Assembly: GCF_002872075.1 (NCBI RefSeq)
Contig: NZ_PGGU01000016.1
Span: forward strand, 391,561 to 455,560
Direction of reading: 5' to 3'
DNA: 64,000 nucleotides
Source: Microbacterium aurantiacum
GTDB taxonomy: Bacteria; Actinomycetota; Actinomycetes; Actinomycetales; Microbacteriaceae
The notes beneath the pieces are model-generated. The model had not been told where the DNA came from. It did not search any database and was given only the letters and a program-made list of their open reading frames with translations. Position 1 is the first letter of the stretch; each line of letters opens with the position of its first letter. Made by a program: the position numbers and the translations under genes. This document shows, one piece after another, positions 34,766 through 44,587 of the stretch.

Positions 34766-34889
34766 CGTTGAGAGCTCTTTCGGGTAGCGTGCTGGAACTC
34801 AGTGCCACCGAGTCCCGGTGCGCGTTTCAGGGTGCGCGCCATCGAATCCTACCCGCCACCCGGCGTTTTCCGAGGCTCGCGATCCGCGG

Positions 34890-36743
34890 TCACCCGATCA
34901 GGCTGGGCTGCAGGTCGCGCAGAGTGCGACGGTGCGTCATCCGGGTCACCCCGATCATCGCCAGCACGAGGGCGCCCACCATCCACAGAACGAGGACCGC
35001 GAAATCCCACCCGGCTCTGGCGAGGTTGCCCCCGTACATGAGCTGGCGCATCGCATCCACGACATAGCCGAGGGGCAGCACGTGGTGCAGGGCGGCAAGA
35101 GGCGCGGGCAGCGTCTGCCAGGGGAAGGTTCCGCCGGCCGTCACCAGCTGCAGCACCATCAGCACCAGGCCGAGGAACTGCCCGACCGACCCGAGCCAGA
35201 CGTTCAGCGCGAGGATGATCGCCGCGAACGTCGCCGACGCGACGAACATCACGCCGAGGGTGCCCAGCGGGTGGTTGAACGTGAAGCCGAGGGTGATCGC
35301 GAGGATGCCCATGAGGCCGAGCATCTGCACCGCGCCGAGCATCGCCGGGGTCAGCCACCCGGCCAGGGTGATGCGGATCGGGGAGTGCAGAGCCGTGATC
35401 GCGCGGCGGGAGATCGGCTTCACGATGAGGAACAGCGCGTAGATGCCGATCCAGGCCGAGAGCGCGGCGAAGAACGGGGCGAGCCCTGCGCCGTAGTCCT
35501 CGGCGGAGGCGACCTTGTCGCTGGACACCTTCACCGGGTCGGCGATGGTGTCGGCCTGCAGAGTCCGCAGGTCGGGAGTGGATGCCGGGATCGCGTCGAC
35601 GCCTCCGGCGAGGCCGTCACGCAACTGGGCGGTGCCGGCGGCGAGCGTGCTGAGGCCGTCGCGCAGCTGTCCGGCGCCGTCGTTCGCAGACGCGGCCCCG
35701 GTGGCGATGGTGCCGGCGCCGCCGGCGAGTTCGGATGCTCCGGATGCGACGGAGGCCGCGCCATCCGCGAGCTGGTCGATCTTGCCGACCGCGGTCTGCA
35801 CCTGGGCGTTCCCGTCCTGCAGCCGCCCGGCGAGCGGATCGAGGGCGGCGAGCACCTGGTCGATCTGCTCTGGGCTCAACCCCTGCGCGACCATCGCATC
35901 GGTGAGGTCGGCGCGCACCTGCGGCAGTGCCTCCGCCGCCTGCTGGACGACGGCCCCGGCGTGGTCGGCGGTGTCGGCGAGCTGCCGGTTGCCGTCGCTG
36001 ACCTGCTGCGCGCCGGCGGCGAGAGTGTTCGCTCCGGCGGCGAGCTGGGCGGTGCCGGTCGCCAGCTGCGCGGTCCCGTCCGCGAGGGTGGAGCTGCCGG
36101 AGGCGGCGGTGTTCGCCCCATCGGTGAGCTGCGTCGCGCCATCGGTGGCGGAGATCAGGCTGTCGCGCACGTCGCTGAGGCCAGTGAGCAGACGCTCCGC
36201 CGCCTCGCTGCCCACCATCTCAGCCACCGAGCTGCGGATCTTCTCGACCGCGGCTGTCCCCATCGAGGAGGCGAGGTAGTTGTTGGCGTCGTTGGTCTCC
36301 AGCTCGATCCGTGCCTGATGCGGGTCATCGCCTGCGGCCGAGGTCAGAGCCGTGGAGAAATCGGCGGGGATGGTCACGGTGAAATCCACCGAGCCTTCGC
36401 GCAGAGCATCCGCCGCCTCGTCTGCGGTCATCCGCTGCCAGTCGAAGGCGTTGCCCTCGATCAGGTTGTCGGCGACGTCGTCGCCGTAGTTCACGGTCGT
36501 GGTCGACGCCGGCACCGCGCCGGTGGACGGGTCGACGCCCGTCGCCGGAGCAGGAGCGCCGTCGTCCTCGACGACGAGGGCCACCGGCACATCGGGGAAG
36601 CGGCTGTACGGGTCCTGGTTCGCCCAGAGGTACAGGCCGCCGTACAGGATCGGCACGCAGACCAGCGCGACGAGCGCGATGATGCCCATCCTGCTGGAGG
36701 TGAGGCGCCGCAGTTCGGCGGCGATCATCGCGGGGACCTTCAT
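34890..36743 (-). CDS. YhgE/Pip family membrane protein (ABC-2 type, DUF3533-like)
   Basis: A 617-residue protein. One N-terminal helix (about 18-40) is followed by a large extracytoplasmic region and five C-terminal helices. Residues of about 205-420 contain many repeats of the type LADGTAQLATG, which are characteristic of YhgE/Pip proteins and likely form a long helical stalk. The family includes the phage-infection protein Pip and the ESX-linked secretion proteins. It overlaps the upstream degenerate ABC protein (ATGA) and belongs to a TetR-controlled operon. It could be an ABC-2 permease-like exporter. Confidence 0.88.
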   Translation of the reverse strand: MKVPAMIAAELRRLTSSRMGIIALVALVCVPILYGGLYLWANQDPYSRFPDVPVALVVEDDGAPAPATGVDPSTGAVPASTTTVNYGDDVADNLIEGNAFDWQRMTADEAADALREGSVDFTVTIPADFSTALTSAAGDDPHQARIELETNDANNYLASSMGTAAVEKIRSSVAEMVGSEAAERLLTGLSDVRDSLISATDGATQLTDGANTAASGSSTLADGTAQLATGTAQLAAGANTLAAGAQQVSDGNRQLADTADHAGAVVQQAAEALPQVRADLTDAMVAQGLSPEQIDQVLAALDPLAGRLQDGNAQVQTAVGKIDQLADGAASVASGASELAGGAGTIATGAASANDGAGQLRDGLSTLAAGTAQLRDGLAGGVDAIPASTPDLRTLQADTIADPVKVSSDKVASAEDYGAGLAPFFAALSAWIGIYALFLIVKPISRRAITALHSPIRITLAGWLTPAMLGAVQMLGLMGILAITLGFTFNHPLGTLGVMFVASATFAAIILALNVWLGSVGQFLGLVLMVLQLVTAGGTFPWQTLPAPLAALHHVLPLGYVVDAMRQLMYGGNLARAGWDFAVLVLWMVGALVLAMIGVTRMTHRRTLRDLQPSLIG

Positions 36744-37453
36744 CGCGCCGCTCCGTTCTCGGTCGTTTCTTCGGGGGCGGATGTCGCGGCCGGTGCCGCG
36801 TCGGCGACGGACTCGAGCACCAGCGGCTCGACGGGGCCGGTCGCGTTGACGGCGCCGAGCTCCTGCATCCGCTCGAGCGCCACGGCGGCGGCACCGCCGA
36901 CGATGACGAGCATGGCGTAGCCGCGGTCCGCGAACTCGGCGGCGATGCGCCACCAGCCGTCGGGGCTGCCGCCGTGCCGGTCGGGCGACACGAGCACGAT
37001 CGCGCGGACGCCCTCGCGCAGGATCGCGAGTTCGCAGAGGATGCGCACCCGCACGGCGGGGTCGACGTCGCCGATCGGCACCGAGGCCAGCTCGGCGAAT
37101 CCGAGGTTCTTCAGCCAGCGCCGGGCGTGCAGCGGCGTCGCACCGACGCCGGCGAACATGAGCTCCTCGCCGACCACCCCGGCGAGGGCGATGTCGGCAT
37201 GCGGATCGCTGACGGTCGGAGCGTCGACGAGTGCCACCGCGCGCCGGAGCGCTCGGGCGTTCGGCGAGCCGTCGATGCTCACCCGTCCGGTCTCCGGCCG
37301 CATCCGGCCGCTGGCGATGAGCCCGAGCACCGTGGGACGCTGCTCCGTCTCGGCGATCGCGAAGCGCACGGCGCCGGTGTGGAACTCCAGGCTCGTCGTG
37401 GGGAGCGATTGCCCGCCGCGGCCCTTGCTGACGTCGTGCAGGGTGACCCTCAT
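36740..37453 (-). CDS. Degenerate ABC-type ATP-binding-like protein
   Basis: A 237-residue protein placed where an ABC ATPase would be. The start (VTLHDVSKGRGG) and the general pattern fit an ABC domain. But the Walker A position reads AETEQRPTVLGLIASG, without GxxGxGK[ST]. No LSGGQ signature is present, and the Walker B-like strand (AIVLVSPDR) lacks the catalytic Glu. I infer that it cannot hydrolyse ATP in the usual way and may be a structural or regulatory partner of the YhgE/Pip protein. Both ends overlap neighbouring genes (ATGA), so it is under selection in an operon rather than a decaying pseudogene. Confidence 0.68.
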   Translation of the reverse strand: MRVTLHDVSKGRGGQSLPTTSLEFHTGAVRFAIAETEQRPTVLGLIASGRMRPETGRVSIDGSPNARALRRAVALVDAPTVSDPHADIALAGVVGEELMFAGVGATPLHARRWLKNLGFAELASVPIGDVDPAVRVRILCELAILREGVRAIVLVSPDRHGGSPDGWWRIAAEFADRGYAMLVIVGGAAAVALERMQELGAVNATGPVEPLVLESVADAAPAATSAPEETTENGAAR

Positions 37454-38064
37454 GCGGGCATCTCGGTGAGGTCGGGGTGCGCGGAGAGGAGCGCGTCGGC
37501 TTCGCGCCAGGAGAGCCCGGCGATCGAGAGCACCGCGCGGACGGCGAGGCTCGCGGCACCCGCGCTCGCCGCGTCGGTGCGCGCGACGACCGTGCGCGCC
37601 ATCTCCTCGATGAGCCGGGCGAGCGTCGGCGCCGTGAGGTCGGTGCGGAAGCTGCCGTCGTCCTGTCCGCGGCGGACGAGGGCGGCGACCGTGCGGCGCA
37701 GCGGGGCGAGGGCGAGGGCCGTGTGCTCGACATGGGTCTCGTCGAGTGCGAGCGCGGCGGTGACCTGCACGTGAGCGGCCTCCTGCCAGAGGCGCGCCGT
37801 GAGGCGGGCGAGGGCGAGCCGGGAGTCGGCGTCGGCCACAGATTCGGCGATCGCGTTGAAGCGCTGGGCGCCGTTCGCGATGAGTTCGCGGATGAGCGCA
37901 TCGCGGTCGTCGAAGTGTCCGTAGAGGGTGCGGCGCGAGAGGCCGGCACTGCGGGCGATCACATCGACCGAGGCGTGTGGATCGTGGGCGAGCGTCTCGA
38001 TCGCAGCGGCGAGGATGCCGGCGCGGTTCGCTCTGGCATCACTTCGGGGTGCACGGATGGTCAT
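37450..38064 (-). CDS. TetR family regulator of the YhgE/Pip operon
   Basis: A 204-residue regulator with a TetR helix-turn-helix (about 28-50, ASVDVIARSAGLSRRTLYGHF) and a helical ligand domain. I start it at the ATG at 38064; a longer frame would begin inside the operator. It is the first gene of the operon, with its own 14+14 base palindrome immediately upstream, so it probably represses the whole operon. The ligand is unknown; a membrane-active compound is plausible. Confidence 0.88.
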   Translation of the reverse strand: MTIRAPRSDARANRAGILAAAIETLAHDPHASVDVIARSAGLSRRTLYGHFDDRDALIRELIANGAQRFNAIAESVADADSRLALARLTARLWQEAAHVQVTAALALDETHVEHTALALAPLRRTVAALVRRGQDDGSFRTDLTAPTLARLIEEMARTVVARTDAASAGAASLAVRAVLSIAGLSWREADALLSAHPDLTEMPA

Positions 38065-38075
38065 GCGTCCATCGT

Positions 38076-38107
38076 AACTATCATGCACAGTTGTGTGCAA
38101 GATAGTT
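38076..38107. promoter_or_regulatory. Large TetR operator palindrome
   Basis: The arms AACTATCATGCACA (38076-38089) and TGTGCAAGATAGTT (38094-38107) match in 13 of 14 positions around GTTG. It lies 12 bases before the TetR start codon, so it overlaps the promoter. Confidence 0.8.
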
Positions 38108-38120
38108 CGGTGTACTCACA

Positions 38121-38158
38121 GCAATGGGGGCGGATGCCGCAGCATCCGCCCCCATTGC
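38121..38158. terminator. Perfect 17-base stem between argG and the TetR operon
   Basis: GCAATGGGGGCGGATGC (38121-38137) and GCATCCGCCCCCATTGC (38142-38158) are exact reverse complements around a 4-base loop. It lies directly downstream of argG. No T tract follows, so termination would rely on the stem, which is common in high-GC actinobacteria. Confidence 0.7.
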
Positions 38159-38168
38159 AGAACAAGCG

Positions 38169-39647
<1,479 letters not shown>

Positions 39648-39713
39648 TCAGACGGGCTGGCGACGGCCTCAGGCGATCATCCCGCGGCCCGAACCGCAGA
39701 AGGAACCCGGGGG

Positions 39714-40127
39714 TCAGCGCGCGTCGGCGGTCTCGAGCTCGTCGAGCAGCTCGGGTTCGGCTGCCGTCTGTGCCAGCTCGCGCCGCTGGTGCGCGGCGTA
39801 GCGACCGCCCCAGCTCGTCAGCGCCTCGACGAGCGGCGTCGACCCCCGGCCGAGGTCGCTCAGCCGGTACTCGACCTTGGGCGGGACCTGCCGATAGACA
39901 GTGCGGATGACGAGCCCGTCGTCTTCCAGTTCGCGCAGCTGTCGGGTCAGCACGCGAGCGGTCGGCTCGTCGAGCAGCCTGCTGAGCTCGCCGAACCGCA
40001 GCACCTCGTGCTGGTCGAGAAGGCCGAGGATGCTGGGCTTCCAGGCTCCGCCGAGCACCGCGATCGAGACCTCGGCGTCGCACGCGTCTCCCCACTCCCG
40101 GATGATGCGCTCCGTCTTCTCCCTCAT
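39714..40127 (-). CDS. HxlR family (MarR/DUF24) redox-type regulator
   Basis: A 137-residue winged-helix regulator of the HxlR type. The single conserved N-terminal cysteine C16 (GDACDAE) matches the redox-sensing Cys of YodB/HypR-like proteins. It is divergent from an MFS transporter and a quinone-reductase-like enzyme, a layout typical of quinone- or electrophile-sensing units. A site close to the YodB consensus TACT-N7-AGTA lies in the intergenic region. Confidence 0.88.
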   Translation of the reverse strand: MREKTERIIREWGDACDAEVSIAVLGGAWKPSILGLLDQHEVLRFGELSRLLDEPTARVLTRQLRELEDDGLVIRTVYRQVPPKVEYRLSDLGRGSTPLVEALTSWGGRYAAHQRRELAQTAAEPELLDELETADAR

Positions 40128-40147
40128 CGGACTGCCTTCCGCTGCGT

Positions 40148-40201
40148 CATAGTATCCAAAAGGTCACTATGTACCCTGAATGACCGTACTTGCTAGAAGT
40201 G
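40148..40201. promoter_or_regulatory. Putative HxlR operators
   Basis: TACT (40187-40190), a 7-base spacer and AGTG (40198-40201) match the published YodB-type consensus TACT-N7-AGTA in all but one base. A second inverted repeat, CATAGT/ACTATG with a 12-base spacer, lies at 40148-40171. These sites would be inside the MFS gene if it started at 40180, which favours the later start. Confidence 0.6.
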
Positions 40202-40221
40202 TACCCGCCCGCGAGACTGAC

Positions 40222-41595
40222 ATGGTGACCTTCTCGACACCCGCAACAGCCGCTCGGCCCCGCTCGACCCTCCACCCGTGGCTTGCCATGATCCCGCTGC
40301 TTCTCGGCATCCTGATCGGCGCCCTCGCGATCAGCAGCATGTCGACCGCGCTGCCGGCGATCCGAGGCGACCTCACCCTCAGTGAGAGCGGCGCCCTCTG
40401 GCTCGTCGACGTCTATGCCCTCTCTCTTGCCGCGACGCTGATCGTCGCCGCGCGGATCGGCGACGCGTTCGGGCGCAAGCGGATCGTGCTCTTCGGGCTC
40501 GCCGGCTTCGCGGTGCTCAACGTCGTGGGCGGGTTCGCCCAGGACGGGATGCTGCTGGTCGTGGTGCGGGCTCTCCTGGGCGTCGCCGAGGCCTTCGTCG
40601 TGGCCGGCGTCGTGGCCACGATCGGGGCGCACTATCACGCACGCCAGCGCGTGCTGGCTTACGGGCTGTGGACCGCGACCTTCGGCGCAGGCAGCGCTCT
40701 GGGTCCGGTACTCGGCGGGCTCGTCACGGAGGGCCCAGGGTGGCGCTGGCTGCTGCTGGGCAGCGTGCCGCTCGCGGTCGTCGCCGGCGTGCTCGCGATC
40801 TGGCTCGTGCCTGATTCACGCAGCTCGCGGCCACCGTCGCGGGACATCCTCAGCATCGTGTCGTCGATCGTCGCCCTCGGGGCTCTCGTCTTCGCCCTGC
40901 ACGAGGTGCTCGCAGCTCCGCTCGCCGCGGGCATCGCAGGACTCGTCGCGGTCGTGACGCTCGTGTTCTTCATCCGCCGCCAGCGCACCCTGCGCGAACC
41001 CCTCATCGACATGCGACTCTTCCGCGTACCCGGGTTCAGCCCTGCCATCGTGCGCATCGTGGCGAGCAGCGGCGTGTCGACGGCATCCGTGCTCCTGGTG
41101 AGTCTGCATCTGCAGGATGTCAGTGGGTACAGCGCGGCCGAAGCCGGGATCGCGATCCTTCCGCAGGCGGTGGCGATCGCGCTCGGCGGAGTGCTCGCAC
41201 CCCTGTTCCTCCGCTGGCTGACGTCACCCGCGCTGACGGTGCTGGCGCTCATGGTGCAGGGGGCGGGACTCGCCTGGCTCGCGACAGGGGTCGATCTCGT
41301 CGCGATCCCGCTCGTGCTGGTCGGAGTGGGGTTCGGCGTCGCGGCCACGCTCGCCGCGACGACCCTCTTCGACGTGACGACCGAAGACGACGCCGGCCAG
41401 GTCGGGGCGATCCAGGAGGTCGGCTTCGCCCTCGGCGGCGGCCTCGGAATCGCCGTGCTCGGCACGATCGCCTCGATCGTCGGGACTCGCGGCTTCATCG
41501 TCGCGCTCCTCGTCGCGACCGGGATGGTCGTCGCCGCAGCGCTCCTGCCGCTCTGGAGGCGCGCACCCGAGCCCTCTGTCCTTGAATCCCGTTGA
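40222..41595 (+). CDS. MFS transporter, DHA2-like multidrug efflux type
   Basis: A protein of about 457 residues with some 14 helices and the motif-A loop ARIGDAFGRKRIVL after helix 2, and motif-C-like GAGSALGPVLGG in helix 5. DHA2 members export drugs and quaternary ammonium compounds with protons. I prefer the ATG at 40222 because the HxlR-type operators lie upstream of it; ATG 40180 is the alternative. The quinone-reductase-like gene follows 13 bases downstream, so both are probably derepressed together by electrophiles or quinones. Confidence 0.84.
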   Translation: MVTFSTPATAARPRSTLHPWLAMIPLLLGILIGALAISSMSTALPAIRGDLTLSESGALWLVDVYALSLAATLIVAARIGDAFGRKRIVLFGLAGFAVLNVVGGFAQDGMLLVVVRALLGVAEAFVVAGVVATIGAHYHARQRVLAYGLWTATFGAGSALGPVLGGLVTEGPGWRWLLLGSVPLAVVAGVLAIWLVPDSRSSRPPSRDILSIVSSIVALGALVFALHEVLAAPLAAGIAGLVAVVTLVFFIRRQRTLREPLIDMRLFRVPGFSPAIVRIVASSGVSTASVLLVSLHLQDVSGYSAAEAGIAILPQAVAIALGGVLAPLFLRWLTSPALTVLALMVQGAGLAWLATGVDLVAIPLVLVGVGFGVAATLAATTLFDVTTEDDAGQVGAIQEVGFALGGGLGIAVLGTIASIVGTRGFIVALLVATGMVVAAALLPLWRRAPEPSVLESR

Positions 41596-41608
41596 AGAAA
41601 GGCCATCC

Positions 41609-42409
41609 GTGTCCGCATCACGTCCGTCCGTCCACTGGATCTACGCGCACCCCCAGGAGAACTCGTTCAACGCCCGGCTGTTCCGCGACGGGGTGGAGGC
41701 GCTGTCGCGCGACTACCACGTTGCGACGACCGACCTCTATCGTCAGCGGTTCGACCCCGTCCTCGCGGCCCAGGATCTGGGCGATCCGCAGGGGAGGGAG
41801 GGCAGCGTCGTCGACCTCATGGGCGAGGCGTATGCCGAGGGCCAGGTGCCGTCCGATGTGAGCGAGGAGCAGCGCAAGCTCCAGGCCGCCGATCTCGTCG
41901 TGCTCCAGTTCCCGCTGTGGTGGTACGGACCCCCGGCGATCCTCAAGGGGTGGTTCGATCGCGTGCTGACCAATGGGTTCGCCTACGGTCCGGTCGATCC
42001 GCGCACCGGTCTGCCATTGCGCTACGGCGACGGCCTGCTCACCGGGCGCCGTGCCCTCGTGATCGTGACGGCCGGTGAGGACGAACGCTCCATCGGGGAA
42101 CGGGGCGTGAGCGGAGACGTGGACTCGTTGCTGTTCCCGCTCACCCATGGCACCCTCTGGTACACCGGGATCGAGCCGCTCGACCTGCACGTCGTCCACG
42201 ACGCCGACGGGTTGGAGCCGACGGGGGTCGAGCACGAGAGCGCGCGGCTGGTCGAACGGCTCTCCGGCATCCGCGACGAATCGCCGAGCCGCCCGTATCG
42301 CCGACTCCGCGACGGTGAGTACCACGGCACCCGAGCGCTCCGAGCGGATCTGCTTCCCGGTCGCACCGATCTCGGCATCCATCGCGTCCCGATCGACCGA
42401 ACGGCGTAG
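41609..42409 (+). CDS. NAD(P)H-dependent oxidoreductase, MdaB/NQO1-like flavoprotein
   Basis: A 266-residue flavodoxin-fold enzyme. The core QFPLWWYGPPAILKGWFDRV (about 107-126) is the signature of NAD(P)H:quinone oxidoreductases, which carry out two-electron reduction of quinones with FAD or FMN. A C-terminal extension of about 60 residues is longer than in MdaB. It starts with GTG, with AAAGG 6 bases upstream. It is 13 bases after the efflux gene and under the same HxlR-type control. Role: detoxification of quinones or nitro compounds. Confidence 0.86.
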   Translation: MSASRPSVHWIYAHPQENSFNARLFRDGVEALSRDYHVATTDLYRQRFDPVLAAQDLGDPQGREGSVVDLMGEAYAEGQVPSDVSEEQRKLQAADLVVLQFPLWWYGPPAILKGWFDRVLTNGFAYGPVDPRTGLPLRYGDGLLTGRRALVIVTAGEDERSIGERGVSGDVDSLLFPLTHGTLWYTGIEPLDLHVVHDADGLEPTGVEHESARLVERLSGIRDESPSRPYRRLRDGEYHGTRALRADLLPGRTDLGIHRVPIDRTA

Positions 42410-42541
42410 GACCCGCCACTCGGCGGTCATCCGACGGCGGATCGGCCTCGCACGGCGGGTTACCCTCGGAATCGCGTAGAGCGAAGCTGGGGCGAGCGTC
42501 ACCGTTCGGGTGGCGATGGACCCAGTGACAAAGGAGTTCCG

Positions 42542-43513
42542 ATGACCGAGACGCTCGCCCGACCCCCCTTCGATCCCGAGCTGGAGGCGGCGCTCGCGCT
42601 GGTCTTGGAGCAGATGCCTCCGACGCTCACGGCCGAGATGATCCCGCTGATGAGGCAGGGGATGATTCTCACCGGGGAGGACGAGACCTTCCGGCTGTTG
42701 TCCGAGCGCGGTTTCGTCTGGCGCGATGTGACCATCGCGGGCCACGAGGGTGACGACATCATCGTCTCGGTGATCGAGAAAGAGGGCCGAGTCGGCACCG
42801 GTCCCGGCTTCTTCCACACTCATGGCGGGGGCATGATCGTCGGCAGCCGCTGGCTCGGGGTCACCGCCTTCCTCGACTGGGCGGAGCGCTTCAACGGCGT
42901 CATCGTCACGGTCGAGTACCGCCTCGCACCTGAGTTCCCCGACCCCTATCCCGTCGAGGACTGCTACGCGGGGCTGATCTGGACCGTCGACCACGCCGGC
43001 GAGCTCGGCATCGATCCGGCCCGAGTCCTGATCGGCGGCGGCAGCGCCGGCGGAGGCCTCGCCGCCGGGACTGCGCTGATCGCCCGCGATCGACAGGGGC
43101 CGGCTCTCATCGGACAGCTGCTCATCTGCCCGATGCTCGACGACCGCGATTCGACCGTGTCGGCGCAGCAGATCGACGGCATCGGAGTGTGGGACCGCGG
43201 CTCCAACGTCATCGGCTGGACGGCCCTTCTCGGCGATCGTCGCGGTACGGATGCCGTCTCGATCTACGCGTCACCCGCCAGGGCGACCGATCTCTCCGGG
43301 CTCCCGCCGGCCTACATCGACTGCGGCAGCGCCGAGGTGTTCCGCGATGAGGATGTCGCCTATGCCACGGCCCTGTGGGCCGCCGGCGTCCAGGCCGAAC
43401 TCCACGTGTGGGCCGGTGGCTTCCACGCGTTCGATTCCTTCGCGCCGCACGCGGCCGTATCTCAGGCGAGCGCCGCCGCACGCGACAACTGGGTGAACCG
43501 CCTGCTGGGCTGA
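42542..43513 (+). CDS. Alpha/beta hydrolase, hormone-sensitive lipase (HSL) type esterase
   Basis: A 323-residue cytoplasmic esterase of the HSL family. The oxyanion HGGG is at 94-97, the nucleophile S168 lies in GGGSAGG, the acid is the Asp in EVFRDED and the base is in GFHAFD. The family hydrolyses short- to medium-chain acyl esters. AAGGAG lies 6 bases upstream of the ATG. A 31-base palindrome separates it from a PucR-like regulator. Confidence 0.9.
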   Translation: MTETLARPPFDPELEAALALVLEQMPPTLTAEMIPLMRQGMILTGEDETFRLLSERGFVWRDVTIAGHEGDDIIVSVIEKEGRVGTGPGFFHTHGGGMIVGSRWLGVTAFLDWAERFNGVIVTVEYRLAPEFPDPYPVEDCYAGLIWTVDHAGELGIDPARVLIGGGSAGGGLAAGTALIARDRQGPALIGQLLICPMLDDRDSTVSAQQIDGIGVWDRGSNVIGWTALLGDRRGTDAVSIYASPARATDLSGLPPAYIDCGSAEVFRDEDVAYATALWAAGVQAELHVWAGGFHAFDSFAPHAAVSQASAAARDNWVNRLLG

Positions 43514-43520
43514 TCACTTG

Positions 43521-43551
43521 CACTATGGGGTCGGATCCTGACCCCATAGTG
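43521..43551. promoter_or_regulatory. 31-base palindrome before the PucR-like gene
   Basis: CACTATGGGGTC (43521-43532) and GACCCCATAGTG (43540-43551) are perfect complements around 7 bases (GGATCCT). It begins 7 bases after the esterase stop and ends 28 bases before the PucR-like start. No T tract follows, so it is more likely an operator than a terminator. Confidence 0.65.
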
Positions 43552-43579
43552 TGGAACTCCCGCGCGATGGAGCCCGACG

Positions 43580-44575
43580 ATGCAAGATCTGCTGGGGCGG
43601 CTCACCGCCCTCGACCCGGATGCGAGCGAGACGCTCAAAGTCGTCTCCTATTTCGACGCGCTCGTTCAGCACTCAGTCGGTGTCGAGAGCATGCTGCGCG
43701 GGGCCGCCGTGCTCAGCGGGACGACGGTCGGGCAGCGCGACGGCCGGCAGATCATCCGAGTGCGGGCCGACGGCGTGCGCATGGATCCCGTCGACCCCGG
43801 AGACGCCTGGACGCTGCGGGAGAGCGGGCCCGAAGCCGTCGTCTGGATCGAACGCACCGGTGAACCGCACACGAACGACGCGATGATCCTCGAGCGGCTC
43901 GCACTGGCGCTCGCGATCATCCGGGCCCGTCGCACCCTCGGTGCGGAGAGCGCCGTCGAGCTCGCGATCAGCTCGTACGCGAACGCCGACGAACGGGCGT
44001 CGGCGGTGTCACGGTTGCGGCTGCCGACCGGCGCCGTGCGGGTCGTCGCCTCCCCGCCGGACCCGGCGCCGCTGCCGCAGCATCCGTCCGCGATCGTCGC
44101 CACGCGCCACGGGCTCACGCGCGCGACGATCCTGGATACGGCCACTGAGGCGGCGCACGCGTGGGACGACCTCGCCGATCTGCGCCTGGGGGTCGGGATC
44201 TCCGGCCCGAGCGTCGAGCTGCCGGCATCCTGGTCATCAGCCCTCGTCGCCGCGCGACTGTCCAGACCTTCGGAGCGGATGATCCATGCAGCCGACCTCG
44301 GGGCGGCCCTCATCGTCGCCGAGACGGCGGACTCCGGCGCCCCGCATCCCGACGTGACAGCGCTCGCGCGCCTGGACACGCGCAGCCTTGACCTGCTGGA
44401 TGCCGTCGTCGACGAGCAGAGCGTGCGCGCCGCCGCGACGCGGCTGGGAAGGCACCACTCGAGCGTGCAGGAGCGGCTCACGGCGCTCGTCGACACCCTC
44501 GGCTACGACCCGCGCACCTCCCGAGGTCACACGCGCTATGCGCTCGCGCGGATGCTGCTCACCCTCGCCGGCTGA
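43580..44575 (+). CDS. PucR-like helix-turn-helix regulator
   Basis: A 331-residue protein. The last 60 residues form a PucR/CdaR-type helix-turn-helix ([23 protein letters not shown]). The N-terminal part shows a small-molecule-sensor-like region, not clearly a GAF domain. PucR-type regulators usually activate catabolic genes in response to a metabolite. The upstream palindrome and esterase gene suggest local control, but this is inference. It is convergent with a LacI gene 12 bases away. Confidence 0.75.
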   Translation: MQDLLGRLTALDPDASETLKVVSYFDALVQHSVGVESMLRGAAVLSGTTVGQRDGRQIIRVRADGVRMDPVDPGDAWTLRESGPEAVVWIERTGEPHTNDAMILERLALALAIIRARRTLGAESAVELAISSYANADERASAVSRLRLPTGAVRVVASPPDPAPLPQHPSAIVATRHGLTRATILDTATEAAHAWDDLADLRLGVGISGPSVELPASWSSALVAARLSRPSERMIHAADLGAALIVAETADSGAPHPDVTALARLDTRSLDLLDAVVDEQSVRAAATRLGRHHSSVQERLTALVDTLGYDPRTSRGHTRYALARMLLTLAG

Positions 44576-44587
44576 GTGCCGACGCTG

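Noticed and set aside
31850..34771. A 973-codon plus-strand frame opposite the penicillin-acylase-family gene
   Set aside because: Its translation is arginine-, glycine- and valine-rich with no domain. The minus-strand frame has a complete conserved enzyme with catalytic residues. It is a GC-driven antisense shadow.
34890..37949. A 1019-codon minus-strand frame that would extend the YhgE/Pip protein
   Set aside because: The N-terminal 400 residues overlap the degenerate ABC and TetR genes in another frame and are arginine-rich. The coupled ATG at 36743 is the natural start.
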